Below are positions 6,474 to 6,509 of a stretch of DNA of 6,509 nucleotides, in pieces. The stretch comes from Planctomycetota bacterium (GTDB lineage Bacteria; Planctomycetota; Planctomycetia; Isosphaerales; Isosphaeraceae). The DNA lies in assembly GCA_021778575.1 (NCBI GenBank), contig JAJYCH010000290.1:1-6509 (forward strand), given 5' to 3'. The notes beneath the pieces are model-generated. The model was not told where the DNA came from and made no database searches. It saw only the letters and a list, made by a program, of their open reading frames with translations. Position numbers and translations under genes: made by a program. The number at the start of each line of letters is the position of its first letter. Positions within the stretch are counted from its first letter, which is position 1.

Positions 6474-6509
6474 ATGGAACTTTCGGTCGCACAGTTCAGC
6501 ACAGTGAGA
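6474..6509 (+). CDS. N-terminus of an unidentified gene running off the right edge
   Basis: Only 12 codons are visible (MELSVAQFSTVR), too few to assign a family. The start is supported by the AGGAGG site 7 nt upstream. The gene diverges from the blh-crtY operon across a gap of about 360 bp, and its leader probably carries two hairpins. No signal peptide or membrane segment is apparent in the visible part. Whether it is functionally linked to retinal formation, for example as a regulator or an opsin, cannot be judged here. Confidence 0.5.
   Translation, partial: MELSVAQFSTVR

Noticed and set aside
6242..6502. - strand open frame of 86 codons in the divergent gap
   Set aside because: It has no recognisable domain or ribosome binding site, and it overlaps the strong AGGAGG-ATG start on the other strand. 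A + strand frame at 6298-6507 was rejected for similar reasons.

Overview
The window looks like chromosomal DNA from a high-GC planctomycete, probably of the Isosphaeraceae type. This is an inference from protein families and composition: there is no rRNA or other taxonomic marker. It holds one gene fragment at each edge and four complete genes. Two are on the + strand (329-3746) and two on the - strand (6112-3751), with the two pairs meeting tail to tail. A divergent gap of about 360 bp closes the right end.

Left part (1-3746, + strand). A charged, helical C-terminal fragment (2-328) runs directly into a 791-residue membrane protein (329-2704), with the TAA stop abutting the ATG. That protein has two N-terminal membrane helices, a VWA-like domain with a DxSxS metal site, a GATase1-like region without the usual nucleophile cysteine, and a C-terminal membrane helix. 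Such proteins sit in MoxR/DUF58/Bat-like clusters in planctomycetes. After an 85-bp gap with a perfect 10-bp inverted repeat comes a secreted or membrane-tethered protein (2790-3746) that resembles legumain/C13 (clan CD) cysteine peptidases. It has both candidate catalytic residues and a textbook EF-hand loop.

Right part (6112-3751, - strand). A two-gene operon encodes a Brp/Blh beta-carotene 15,15'-dioxygenase, followed after 10 bp by a CrtY-type lycopene beta-cyclase. Together they would convert lycopene to beta-carotene and then cleave it to two retinal molecules. This predicts a retinal-binding protein, most simply a microbial rhodopsin, elsewhere in the genome. None is in this window, nor are the upstream carotenoid genes.

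The 6113-6473 gap separates blh from a divergent + strand gene. Only 12 codons of that gene are visible, but it is preceded by a strong AGGAGG ribosome binding site and two hairpins. The gap also holds a TGTACA palindrome with a weaker half-site 11 bp away, which is worth comparing with CarH/LitR-type light-responsive operators.

I saw no CRISPR array, tRNA, rRNA, insertion sequence or clearly new system. The points most worth a second look are the retinal module without a visible opsin, the altered V-x-D-x-R-like segment in the cyclase, and the legumain-like peptidase beside the VWA/GATase-like gene.
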